Of a DNA stretch of 64,000 nucleotides, positions 36,762 through 45,575 are shown piece after piece. Every line of letters starts with the position of its first letter. Within the stretch, counting starts at the first letter, position 1. A program made the translations under genes and the position numbers. Under the pieces are notes generated by a model. That model was not told the origin of the DNA. It searched no databases and worked only from the letters and a program-made list of their open reading frames with translations. The DNA is taken from positions 620,001 to 684,000 of the forward strand of contig JAEWOE010000006.1 in NCBI GenBank assembly GCA_023460995.1, given 5' to 3'. The stretch comes from Bacillota bacterium. Its GTDB lineage: Bacteria; Bacillota_I; Bacilli_A; RF39; UBA660.

Positions 36762-36790
36762 TTGCAATTTATTCAAGAAATTGTTATAAT
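36762..36790 (+). promoter_or_regulatory. Promoter of the 131-residue accessory protein
   Basis: TTGCAA, 17-base spacer, TATAAT; 21 bases before the ATG. Confidence 0.6.
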
Positions 36791-36811
36791 TTCGTTGTTT
36801 GGGGGAAAATT

Positions 36812-37207
36812 ATGGTAAGTGTAAGATTAAAAAATCCATCAATTATATTAAAGCCATTAACAAATGACGAGGTTGAAGAGCATAATAATGGTTTTTCAGA
36901 CCTTTATGTTCTTTATCGAAATAAAGAAGGCGGAATAGAAATAGGTATTCCGAGTATGCAAAGATATTTTCCAGCCACTGCAAACATGTATGGTGTAGAT
37001 GAAGCAATAGAAAAAGCGTTTTTTTATTGTGGTTCATCTAAGTTAAAAGAGCAAGCACCAACTATTACTGACAGACCAGTTTATGAAGTATATCCAACTG
37101 ATAACAGGCAAGTCGCAGAATTTAATATATTAAACAGTGTAGAAGTTGATCTAGCTTATGTTTTAGATGGTAGTTATACTATTGGTGAATTTAAAAAAAC
37201 AAAATAA
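36812..37207 (+). CDS. Unknown 131-residue protein of accessory cassette 2
   Basis: A small soluble alpha/beta protein with no signal peptide or membrane helix. It begins 'MVSVRLKNPSIILKPLTNDEVEEH' and contains 'SDLYVLYRNKEGGIEIGIPSMQRYFP'. Own promoter upstream and terminator copy 3 downstream make it a single-gene cassette. RBS TTGGGGGAAAATT. No family recognised; the size and setting would suit an immunity or regulatory protein, but nothing in the sequence shows that. Confidence 0.65.
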   Translation: MVSVRLKNPSIILKPLTNDEVEEHNNGFSDLYVLYRNKEGGIEIGIPSMQRYFPATANMYGVDEAIEKAFFYCGSSKLKEQAPTITDRPVYEVYPTDNRQVAEFNILNSVEVDLAYVLDGSYTIGEFKKTK

Positions 37208-37256
37208 GCGATGAAATATTATATTATTATGAAACAGATTGTTTAATACACATGAA

Positions 37257-37281
37257 GGAGCCGAGAGGCTCCATTTTTTTT
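37257..37281 (+). terminator. GGAGCCGAGAGGCTCC terminator, copy 3
   Basis: Same stem and loop preceded by TGAA as in copies 1 and 2; eight T residues follow. Confidence 0.85.
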
Positions 37282-37434
37282 ATGGACTTATATCTTTTTA
37301 AGCGCCAATTTCGGCACTAAAATTATATAAAAATTAAATCTAACCATTAATTCTTTATTTTAAGAAGTATGCGTGTTATAATAGTGCATATTTAAGAAAA
37401 CACTAATTATTAAAATATTGATGTGGGTGATAAT

Positions 37435-39717
37435 ATGAAAAGAATAAATAATATTACAAAGGACGAACTAAATAAATTATATAATCTAAGCAAATTAAAT
37501 CCATTAATAAAAGAAGACTACGAATTTGAAAAGTGGTTATTAGAATTTGAGAAAAATATAGCCATAGGTAAAAATTTTAATGGTACTATGTTTGATAAAC
37601 ATTATATATTAGATGATAACGTTTTAATATTAAAAGAATCAGAATGTTTGCTAATTCATCCACTACCATTTAAAAATGATAAACAAAAAATGAGTGGTAT
37701 CTCAAAAAAAACTTCAATGCTAATTATGAACAATAAAATTGGAACAATTATTATAAAGGACATGATAATCGATAATAATTTTATATTTGACAACCTTAAT
37801 GCTTATAAAGTTTGTTTTGAGAATTGTTACTTTGCAGATAATTTAGTATTAAATTTTAATTTTGTAAAAACATTAGAATTTTTATATTGTAGTCTATCTG
37901 ATTTTAATATATTTAGCAATATGAATGTATCCGAGTTAATAATAACACGTTCTAAATTTAGACAGGAAAGTACAAAGTTTAATAAAATAAATGCTAAAGA
38001 TATTATTATAAAAAGTTCAAATTTAAATTACAAGTATTTGTTCTATACATCAAGTTTTGACTACTTAGAAAATTTGGAAATTAGTAATAAGGTATTTAAT
38101 GATTCTGATATAATTATGCTTGATCAAATAGCTCCTGTTTTAAAAAAAGCTAGATTAAATATAGTTCTTAACGATTTAAATACATTTGATAAAATAAACC
38201 CAATGGTATATTTTACTTATCCATTTAAATATGGTGAAGAAAAAATATTTAATACAGACTATGATTTTGTATCTAATTCTGAAATTAGATATAAGTTAAC
38301 CGATATAGATGTAAGAAGAAAAATAATTGAAAATATTGAACTTGCAATTGATAGTGTATACAAAAATAAAGAGTATAAAAATTTAAAGTCAAGGGAAATA
38401 TTTCATGAGGAAATAGATAATAATATAAGAAAATATAAATTAGATAATGATAAGAATAAACTTTTAGAACTTATATTAATATCTTTAAATAATCTTGAAG
38501 AAAACATCATTAGAGAGAATATTGATGAAGAGACTAAAAGACAACTTTTGGTAGAAATTGAAACTTTTAAAAAAAGTACATATAGGTTAGAAAGGTGTCT
38601 ATTATTTGATTCTTTCGATAGCCAATTACATCAAGAGATTGATTCTATATTTAAACATTTATACAACAATTTAAATGATATGAAATTTCTTGCTCAAAAA
38701 GAGAATTATAGAAGTGTATATGAAGACGGAAGTGTGATAAAACCATTATATGTTGACAAATCAGTTGAAAGAATGAAAAACATATTGGCGGAATTTAAAA
38801 ATAAGAAAAAAACAACTTTCGATTTTTTTGAGATATTATTGATAACAGAATTAAATCTTTCTTTTATGTATATATTTAAAAAAAAGGTAAATTTTAATTT
38901 CTATAAAAATATTACTTTAAATAAAAAAGAACTAGAATTTGTAGATCAAGCTATTAAAAATGAGATGATAAGTGGGGATAAGTTACTTGAAATCTTGAAT
39001 ATACCAGAAAATGTTAATAGTTTAGGAATAGTCTTACCTTTTTGTGAAGATAGTTTGTTTAAAGATAAGATGGAAACAATAAATTTGGATGCCAGTTTTG
39101 CAAATATGAAACTTTTTGAATTAAAACAAGTTATGAAATATCTAACAACAAGAAATATACCAAAAACTAAACATGAGATTATGGTATCAAGTTGTAGTCT
39201 TGATAAATATATTGATGTTCATGAAAGTTTGAAAAAATATAAAAGCAGAAGCACAAGATTATCAAAATTTATTGAAATTTATGGGAATGACAATGAATAT
39301 AATATTGAAGATTATAAATTGTATTTAGAAAATTATAGATGTCCAAACTATAATATAATATACACAAAAATTTGTTTAAGTATAATGTATGAAATTAAAG
39401 AAAAATTATATAAGTTAAATGCTGAAGATTATGATAATATAAAAAAGACTATCAATGAAAAGTATAGTTATAGACATTATAATATGGAGTTATTTTATTA
39501 TTATGAAATAATAAATTATATTACCAAAAATTATCCAGATTTCCTAAATAGATATATTAAAACATGTTCCATTCCAGAAAATGAAAAGACCCATGTATTT
39601 TTATTGAATCATTGTCACGAAACTAGAAAAGAAGAAATGAAAAAATTGGTAATTGAGGAATTTAATAAATCAAGAACTGATATTGTTGAAAAGAAAAAAA
39701 TATTTATGAAAAAGTAA
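37435..39717 (+). CDS. Large solenoid/helical protein of accessory cassette 3
   Basis: 760 residues from ATG 37435 (a GTG at 37423 adds four; GTGGGTGATAAT is the ribosome site for the ATG). Residues 80-260 have short strand-like repeats with recurring 'F.N..F', resembling a right-handed beta-solenoid or leucine-rich run ('VCFENCYFADNLVLNFNFVKTLEFLYCSLSDF'). The remainder is highly charged and helical. No catalytic motif is recognised. The overall plan matches the 661-residue protein at 43433; they may be distant paralogues. Terminator copy 4 follows. Confidence 0.65.
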   Translation: MKRINNITKDELNKLYNLSKLNPLIKEDYEFEKWLLEFEKNIAIGKNFNGTMFDKHYILDDNVLILKESECLLIHPLPFKNDKQKMSGISKKTSMLIMNNKIGTIIIKDMIIDNNFIFDNLNAYKVCFENCYFADNLVLNFNFVKTLEFLYCSLSDFNIFSNMNVSELIITRSKFRQESTKFNKINAKDIIIKSSNLNYKYLFYTSSFDYLENLEISNKVFNDSDIIMLDQIAPVLKKARLNIVLNDLNTFDKINPMVYFTYPFKYGEEKIFNTDYDFVSNSEIRYKLTDIDVRRKIIENIELAIDSVYKNKEYKNLKSREIFHEEIDNNIRKYKLDNDKNKLLELILISLNNLEENIIRENIDEETKRQLLVEIETFKKSTYRLERCLLFDSFDSQLHQEIDSIFKHLYNNLNDMKFLAQKENYRSVYEDGSVIKPLYVDKSVERMKNILAEFKNKKKTTFDFFEILLITELNLSFMYIFKKKVNFNFYKNITLNKKELEFVDQAIKNEMISGDKLLEILNIPENVNSLGIVLPFCEDSLFKDKMETINLDASFANMKLFELKQVMKYLTTRNIPKTKHEIMVSSCSLDKYIDVHESLKKYKSRSTRLSKFIEIYGNDNEYNIEDYKLYLENYRCPNYNIIYTKICLSIMYEIKEKLYKLNAEDYDNIKKTINEKYSYRHYNMELFYYYEIINYITKNYPDFLNRYIKTCSIPENEKTHVFLLNHCHETRKEEMKKLVIEEFNKSRTDIVEKKKIFMKK

Positions 39718-39901
39718 CTATCAAATTTAAAATTACGTAAATATTGGAGCGTATTAATTTTATATAATGATGCATTAATAATCAATCTATCAATTTTGAT
39801 AAAACACATGATTTATGCATAAAAAAAGTATTAAATATAATACTTTACAAGAATAAAATAAATATTATAAACTTAAAGAAGTAATTTGAAGACCCACAAA
39901 A

Positions 39902-39926
39902 GGAGCCGAGAGGCTCCATTTTTTTT
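39902..39926 (+). terminator. GGAGCCGAGAGGCTCC terminator, copy 4
   Basis: Same stem, loop and T-run; upstream flank differs from the other copies. Confidence 0.85.
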
Positions 39927-39965
39927 AATATAAGGTTTTAAGACCTTTTTTAGGTAAGAAATATA

Positions 39966-40778
39966 TTAGTATTTTTTTAATTCACATTTAATAGTCGCGT
40001 CGCTATTTTTCAATTGTTTAATTATTTCAGTTATTGAAAGATTAAATTTATCTTTGTTTACCCCATATATATTTTCAATATCAACATTTGACATTTTACT
40101 TAAAGTGCATCTTTTCCATATTTTGTAGCTCCCAATACTTTCTTTTGTTAAGCCACCAGAACAACCAAGTGTATTATTTATCTCTTTTATATACTCTTTT
40201 TGACTTTCTTCTGCACTTTCATCTATATCTGAAATTGTTTGTACTTGATCTAAAGTATCTAATTTTCCATCAACAAATGTATAAGAATCTTCATAATTTT
40301 CTTGTTTGCTTATACAAGTTAAATATTGTATAGGGTAATTACCAATTCCAAAAGGCAATATATATACAGATTTTTCACATATATTACATACAGCTATTTT
40401 GTAGCCTAATCCAACATAAACGGTAGCATCTGTTTCATCAATATTAGAATAACCAGACCAACTAACTTTAAATTCAGAAAATATTGGTTTCTTACCATTT
40501 TTTGCCATGATGTAATCTATAGTACAAAATAAGATACCAAATAATATTAATAAAACAACAAGGGATAAAACAATTAAGAATACTTTATTTCTTGTCTTAA
40601 TGAGTAATTTTGTTTTTTTATTTGCAAAGTGATAAATTAATTCAATTAAAACAAATAAAACAACATAAAAGATATAACCATACCAATTATTCCATAGCAG
40701 TATCAAAGGAATTAGGTATAGTAATCCAAATATAATAAATGCAAGTATATGAGGAAATATTTTTTTACAAATTTTCAT
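39966..40778 (-). CDS. Membrane protein with extracytoplasmic C-terminal domain
   Basis: 270 residues. Three hydrophobic helices within residues 10-95 (the last 'VFLIVLSLVVLLILFGILFC'), then an outside domain of about 165 residues with four or more Cys. The segment 'NGKKPIFSEFKVSW...VGLGYKIAVCNICEK' resembles a motif in small secreted proteins of Bacillota that also appears in the decayed gene at 52881 ('NGKKPIFKYHDVNV...YYGLVIK'). Function unknown. Converges on cassette 3. Confidence 0.7.
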   Translation of the reverse strand: MKICKKIFPHILAFIIFGLLYLIPLILLWNNWYGYIFYVVLFVLIELIYHFANKKTKLLIKTRNKVFLIVLSLVVLLILFGILFCTIDYIMAKNGKKPIFSEFKVSWSGYSNIDETDATVYVGLGYKIAVCNICEKSVYILPFGIGNYPIQYLTCISKQENYEDSYTFVDGKLDTLDQVQTISDIDESAEESQKEYIKEINNTLGCSGGLTKESIGSYKIWKRCTLSKMSNVDIENIYGVNKDKFNLSITEIIKQLKNSDATIKCELKKY

Positions 40779-40856
40779 CTTAGCACTCTCCTATAATTTA
40801 TTATATCATAACTGCTAATTTTGCACAAAGTTTGCAAAAAAGGCTAATTCTCTAAT

Positions 40857-40878
40857 AAAAAAAGAGCCTAACAGCTCT
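40857..40878 (-). terminator. Terminator on minus strand
   Basis: AGAGC/GCTCT stem with seven U on the minus strand, downstream of the glucan-synthase remnant. Confidence 0.6.
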
Positions 40879-40951
40879 AAGCATATCTATATATTAACTA
40901 GTAATTATATGTAACATGTTTTTATATTTAAAATTATGCTGTTTTTTTAGA

Positions 40952-41606
40952 TTATCTTTGCCTTTCATCTTGTAATTCATCATAATTATGATTTACATTA
41001 TTTGAATCTTGATTTTTGTCATAATTACTATATGGTGTCCAAAGTAATAAATTTTTTTTTGTTATAAGCATTCTTATAAGACTTTGAGAAACTGCTAAAA
41101 CATTATTTGAAAAACTAATTGTATATAACTTTAATGTTTGCAAGTCAATTGTCTTTGGCGTCATTGTTTTACCAACATTTTCATTATGTTTTTAACTAAT
41201 TTCATTTTTCCTATTTTTGGAAAAGATTTATCAAATTAAAATACTAAATTTTGAATATCTTTACGCGCCCATCTATTATCTCTGGCAAGCAATTGCTTTA
41301 AAGAAGTAGGGGCACTTTCTATAAAAGAAACATCAGGTACATTATACGTTCTTAATATTTCACCTTCAACAAAAGCATGAGATAAAACAATATTCTTTGG
41401 TAGTCTATCATTTAGGCAGGAAACAAATGTAGGAATATGTATTAATCCTTTTCCATAAAATGTTCCAGCTTTATTATTTTCATAGTGCGTCTCTTCAGCC
41501 TGCATAAGTATCTTATCCTCAGATGTTGAATCATCTTTTTGCTGTACTTGAAAGCGAGGTTGTACTATTCCATAACCGGATACGACATTTCTATCTTTGT
41601 TATATA
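40952..41606 (-). pseudogene. Remnant of a cyclic beta-1,2-glucan synthase-like (NdvB/GT84) gene
   Basis: Minus-strand fragments in the order expected for the glycosyltransferase part of NdvB-like proteins: 'GYGIVQPRFQVQ' (near 41575-41540), 'AGTFYGKGLIHIPTFVSCL...NIVLSHAFVEGE', 'FIESAPTSLKQL...RWARKDIQNL' (41505-41236), then after stop codons 'FSNNVLAVSQSLIRMLITKKNLLLWTPY' (41164-40952). Intact relatives read 'GYGILQPR', 'GSFIGKGIYDVDAF', 'SHDLLEGC', 'HRWIRGDWQ' and 'RTLYRLFVSRRRLLEW'. The N-terminal half and the phosphorylase-like half are missing, so this is a decayed fragment. Confidence 0.75.
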
Positions 41607-41709
41607 AATCTAAAATTTATATGGAATTGTTAATTTAATCGTAAGTTTAAATGAAAATTTAAGAAGGAAAAAAACTTTTATGTTTAAATAATAGTTTACT
41701 ATTTTAAAT

Positions 41710-41730
41710 CGAACGAATGTTTGGTATAAT
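41710..41730 (+). promoter_or_regulatory. LexA/DinR box overlapping the umuC promoter
   Basis: CGAACGAATGTTTG at 41710-41723 directly precedes TATAAT at 41725-41730; the -35 is poor (TTTAAA). Confidence 0.75.
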
Positions 41731-41753
41731 GTTTTGGGGCGGTGATGTATACT

Positions 41754-43013
41754 ATGGATAATAAAATATATTTATGTATAGATTTAAAAACATTTTATGC
41801 ATCTGTAGAGTGTGTTGAAAGAGGATTAGATCCATTTAAAACAGATTTAATAGTAGCAGATCCGGATAGAAAAACTGGAACCATATGTTTAGCTATATCT
41901 CCAAAAATGAAAGCAAGAGGAATTAAAAATAGATGTAGAGTATGGGAAATTCCAAGAAATATTAAACCTATAATAGCAAAACCAAGAATGAAAAAATATA
42001 TGGAATACTCAGCTCGTATATACTCTATATATTTAGATTTTATAGATAAAGATGATATTCATGTTTACTCTATAGATGAAGCTTTCTTAGATATAACAAC
42101 ATACTTAACTTTATATAAAACAACTCCTTTAGAACTAGCGAATAAGATAATGAAATCAATATATGAAAAAACTGGTATAACTGCTACAGCAGGTATAGGA
42201 ACAAATTTATATCTAACTAAGATAGCTCTTGATATAACAGCTAAACATGTTAAATCCAATATTGGTTATTTAGATGAAGAAAAATACAAAAATGAATTAT
42301 GGCATCATACTCCACTTACAGATTTCTGGCAAATAGGCACAGGTATAGCAAAAAGATTACAAAAATTAAACATAAATGATATGTATGATATAGCTCATAC
42401 TGATGAAAATATTTTATATAAAGAATTTGGAGTAAATGCTAAATTTTTAATAGATCATTCAAAAGGGATAGAACCTTGTACAATGGCAGATATAAAGAAA
42501 TATAAACCTAAAAGTAATTGTATATCTAATAGTCAAATATTATTTGAAGACTATAATTATATTAACGCTAGAAAAGTATTGATAGAAATGATAGATTATG
42601 GAACATTACAACTTGTATCAAAAGATATTTATACTAATGTAATAGGGTTTTCAATTGGTTATTCTAAAAATGTAATTCCGCCACTTAAATTCTCTAAAAA
42701 ACTATGTAATATGACAAATAGTTTTACTACTATTATGAATAGTTTAATTTTAGAATATGATAATAGAATAAATAAAAATACACCGATAAGAAGACTAAGT
42801 ATCAGTTTTGGTGGTGTTGGTAAAAAGAAAGTAGAACAGATTGATATTTTTTCTACACATTTAATAGAAGAGACAGATAACAAAATAGATAATGTAATAA
42901 ATTCTTTAAAAACTAAATTTGGTGGTAATTCAATACTAAGAGGTATTAGTTACTCTGAAGGAGCTACTCAAAGAGATAGAAATAAATTAGTTGGAGGACA
43001 TAATGCAGAATAA
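41754..43013 (+). CDS. umuC: Y-family DNA polymerase, UmuC/UvrX type
   Basis: About 420 residues. Catalytic 'CIDLKTFYASVEC' and 'YSIDEAFLDIT' carry the three acidic metal ligands; 'GIGTNLYLTKIALDITAKH' and 'FWQIGTGIAKRLQKLNI' are the palm/thumb HhH motifs, followed by the little-finger domain. UmuC/UvrX-like enzymes copy damaged DNA. ATG 41754 fits GGGCGGTGATGTATACT; earlier GTG/ATG codons at 41742/41745 overlap that site. The SOS box upstream and a YolD-like gene downstream match the usual Bacillota arrangement. Confidence 0.93.
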   Translation: MDNKIYLCIDLKTFYASVECVERGLDPFKTDLIVADPDRKTGTICLAISPKMKARGIKNRCRVWEIPRNIKPIIAKPRMKKYMEYSARIYSIYLDFIDKDDIHVYSIDEAFLDITTYLTLYKTTPLELANKIMKSIYEKTGITATAGIGTNLYLTKIALDITAKHVKSNIGYLDEEKYKNELWHHTPLTDFWQIGTGIAKRLQKLNINDMYDIAHTDENILYKEFGVNAKFLIDHSKGIEPCTMADIKKYKPKSNCISNSQILFEDYNYINARKVLIEMIDYGTLQLVSKDIYTNVIGFSIGYSKNVIPPLKFSKKLCNMTNSFTTIMNSLILEYDNRINKNTPIRRLSISFGGVGKKKVEQIDIFSTHLIEETDNKIDNVINSLKTKFGGNSILRGISYSEGATQRDRNKLVGGHNAE

Positions 43014-43314
43014 TATAGATAGGGCAAGACAATTTTTACCATTTGATGCTTTAAAAGGATTTAGAGAAATGTTACACTTTGTAGAAAAACAAAAGTTAGA
43101 AAAAAAAGAATTCTCAAGTGATTTTTTAAATGTGTTAAATGAAAAATTAAATTCTTTAGAAAAAGGTATGAATACAAAAGTAACATATTTTTATGAATTA
43201 AATTATATTGAAACTTGTGGTATTGTAAAAAAAGTAGATACAGTTAATCAAGCGTTAATCCTACTTAATACTAAAATTAACTTTGATGATATAATGGATA
43301 TAGAATACATTTAA
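43003..43314 (+). CDS. YolD-like protein
   Basis: About 103 residues. 'NIDRARQFLPFDALKGFREML' and the C-terminal beta region 'YFYELNYIETCGIVKKVDTVNQALILLNTKINFDDIMDIEYI' match the YolD family, which accompanies UvrX/UmuC polymerases in Bacillota and is thought to play a UmuD-like part. The ATG lies inside the end of umuC (11-base overlap) behind TTGGAGGACATA, so expression is coupled and SOS-controlled. Confidence 0.88.
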   Translation: MQNNIDRARQFLPFDALKGFREMLHFVEKQKLEKKEFSSDFLNVLNEKLNSLEKGMNTKVTYFYELNYIETCGIVKKVDTVNQALILLNTKINFDDIMDIEYI

Positions 43315-43328
43315 TAAGTTAATCTAAT

Positions 43329-43349
43329 GAGCCGAAAGGCTCTATTTTT
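43329..43349 (+). terminator. Terminator of umuC-yolD
   Basis: GAGCC/GGCTC stem, GAAA loop, T-run: a shortened relative of the GGAGCCGAGAGGCTCC repeats. Confidence 0.75.
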
Positions 43350-43432
43350 ATGCTTTTAAAAGTAAATTAAATCTATAATAACAAGTTTATTAATATGTAT
43401 GTTATAATAACAAATTAAATGGTGGTGATGTT

Positions 43433-45418
43433 ATGAATAGTTATAATATACTTGATAGGTTATATAATGATGTTATTAGTAATAAGTACAAAAATGCTTA
43501 TATTATTAATCAGGAAAATGATATAAACCAGTATAATACATTTAAAAAGAATAAATGGAGACATGCTCTAGACGCATATTCAATAAATCAAAGAACTCCT
43601 GATTATGAAGGAAAATATATCTGTGATAAAAGAAAAGATAAACCATTTGATTTATCAGTATTAACTTTTGTTAGCTATTCAAATCACTCAGGATTAGATT
43701 TATTAAATTTTATAAATAAAATATTAGATGGTGATTCTAGTATATTTGTACATGTTGATAACTTTAATATTGTAGATCTAAGAAAGAAAATGTTTGAAAT
43801 AAAAAAGATTAATATTAGAAATACTAATGTAGATGATTTGCTATTAACAAATTTAAGAAGATATTTTCACTCCTTAGATGAAGTTATATTTACCAACTGT
43901 AATATAAAAACAGATTGTAATTTTAATAATTTAAAATGTAATATAGAGTTTGATCAGTGTAATATAGAAAGCATTAGAGTTTTTAATGAAACTAAAGCAA
44001 ATTTAAGGTTTTTAAGAACTAATATAAATAGAATAGTCCCAACTACTATACTATCTAATACCATAGAATTCCCTTGTAATAATTACCATATATATAAAGA
44101 ATTATTCTTAAAGTGTAATTTTCCTAATTTAGAAAATTTTAAAGTTTATAAAGATAAAAATTTTATTGAGTATTCATATTTAGATCAATTTAAATTTTTA
44201 CCAACTAGTGCACCTAATTTAGAAAATTTATATATCCAAGGAAAATTATCATCTTTTGATTTTCTACTAGGTATGAAGAATTTATTAAGATGCAATATTG
44301 ACTCTGTTTTTAATGTTCATTCTAGTTTTTTTGCGGATGTAGATACAAAAGAAGAGAGAGATAAATTATTAAAGAGAAATAAGTATCAGTATGATGTACA
44401 AAAAATATTAACGGATGAAGAAGATAAATTTATAATTGGATCATTAGAACTTAATAGAATATTAAGATTAGCAAGGTTTAATAAATTATTAAGTTACGAT
44501 GAGGAAGAATTAAAAGAATTACTTAAAGGTAATAAGAATTTTGTTAAAGAAGTAAGTGATGGAAAAATAACAAAGCTTTGTGAAAGTTATTATGATACTT
44601 TAATACAAAGAAACACACTTAATGAACAAGATGTAAGGTTAGGATTAGAAGATACTTTTTATCAGTTAGGTAATTTTATCTATATGGATAGAACATATAA
44701 AAGATTAGGATATGATAAAAAAATAGTACTAGCTAAAAAGCATATGTATAGATATGATGGAACACCGATTATTTTTATGAATAGAAAAAAGCAAATAAAA
44801 ACTATTGAAGAAGCAACTGATTTTAGAAGTAGATATACTAAAAATGATAATTATACAATGGAGAAATTTAATAATGATGAATATAATGACTTTTTAAAAA
44901 TTATTTTTTCAATAGATGATGAAATATCAATAGGTTCATTATTAGACTGGATAGGAGAAACAACTTCCTTTAGACCAAGTGTTAATAGTTTTAGAATTCT
45001 TGGTGAAGGTGGTAAATATTTAGCAGGAATATATGAAAAATATAAAAGATTACATAAACGCTCTGATGATATAATAGAAAAAAGCAAAAGTGTCTTTGAT
45101 AAGTTACTTAAAATTATTTTAGATAATTATGATAAGTTTACAGTAGAAGAAAAACTTTATATATATGAAGAGATTGAAAAGTATGATATTTCTAGAAATA
45201 GACATGCCGTAAGTCTTGATATTTATAACTTAAAAGAATTATATAATCCTGATGTAGTTGATAGTATTAATTTGAAAACAAATAATTTATATCAAAAGTA
45301 TATGAATATTTTAAAAATGACTTATGGCCAATTATATTTAGGTGAAAAAGGTTATGATCTTATGATAGATGAAGAATGTGTAAAGAAACTTAAATTAGAT
45401 AGAGAAAAGAAAAAATAA
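43433..45418 (+). CDS. Large solenoid/helical protein, unknown
   Basis: 661 residues. Residues 110-290 have repeated short strands and Asn/Cys-rich turns ('FTNCNIKTDCNFNNLKCNIEFDQCNIES', 'PNLENLYIQGKL') typical of pentapeptide- or LRR-like solenoids; from about 300 on the chain is helical and charged. Same two-part plan as the 37435 protein, including length and low-complexity composition, with little direct identity. Own ribosome site GGTGGTGATGTT. No known family; a binding scaffold is the most that can be inferred. Confidence 0.7.
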   Translation: MNSYNILDRLYNDVISNKYKNAYIINQENDINQYNTFKKNKWRHALDAYSINQRTPDYEGKYICDKRKDKPFDLSVLTFVSYSNHSGLDLLNFINKILDGDSSIFVHVDNFNIVDLRKKMFEIKKINIRNTNVDDLLLTNLRRYFHSLDEVIFTNCNIKTDCNFNNLKCNIEFDQCNIESIRVFNETKANLRFLRTNINRIVPTTILSNTIEFPCNNYHIYKELFLKCNFPNLENFKVYKDKNFIEYSYLDQFKFLPTSAPNLENLYIQGKLSSFDFLLGMKNLLRCNIDSVFNVHSSFFADVDTKEERDKLLKRNKYQYDVQKILTDEEDKFIIGSLELNRILRLARFNKLLSYDEEELKELLKGNKNFVKEVSDGKITKLCESYYDTLIQRNTLNEQDVRLGLEDTFYQLGNFIYMDRTYKRLGYDKKIVLAKKHMYRYDGTPIIFMNRKKQIKTIEEATDFRSRYTKNDNYTMEKFNNDEYNDFLKIIFSIDDEISIGSLLDWIGETTSFRPSVNSFRILGEGGKYLAGIYEKYKRLHKRSDDIIEKSKSVFDKLLKIILDNYDKFTVEEKLYIYEEIEKYDISRNRHAVSLDIYNLKELYNPDVVDSINLKTNNLYQKYMNILKMTYGQLYLGEKGYDLMIDEECVKKLKLDREKKK

Positions 45419-45500
45419 TAATTTTATAATTAAATTCGCACATGCGTATATTAAGAGGGGAATACTCTCTTTTTTGTTTAACAAAAAACTAATTCTTCAC

Positions 45501-45522
45501 AAAAAAGGAGCCTTTTAGCTCC
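45501..45522 (-). terminator. Terminator of the AraC-type gene
   Basis: On the minus strand GGAGC-loop-GCTCC followed by six U, downstream of the minus-strand gene ending at 45576. Confidence 0.75.
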
Positions 45523-45575
45523 TGATATTTATACTATTTCATCAATTCTAAGAGTTATACTTTTAAGTTTAAAGA

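Larger units (their letters stand above)
36230..36811 (+). other. Intergenic region, 582 bases
   Basis: Holds two copies of AACATTAGATAAT (near 36291 and 36331), terminator copy 2 at 36375-36399, about 360 bases of featureless AT-rich sequence, and a promoter (TTGCAA 36762-36767, 17 bases, TATAAT 36785-36790) for the next gene. No further coding sequence is supported. Confidence 0.6.

Noticed and set aside
39966..40333. Plus-strand ORF 40088-40333
   Set aside because: Opposite to a real minus-strand membrane protein, composition Leu/Phe-rich from complement, no ribosome site.
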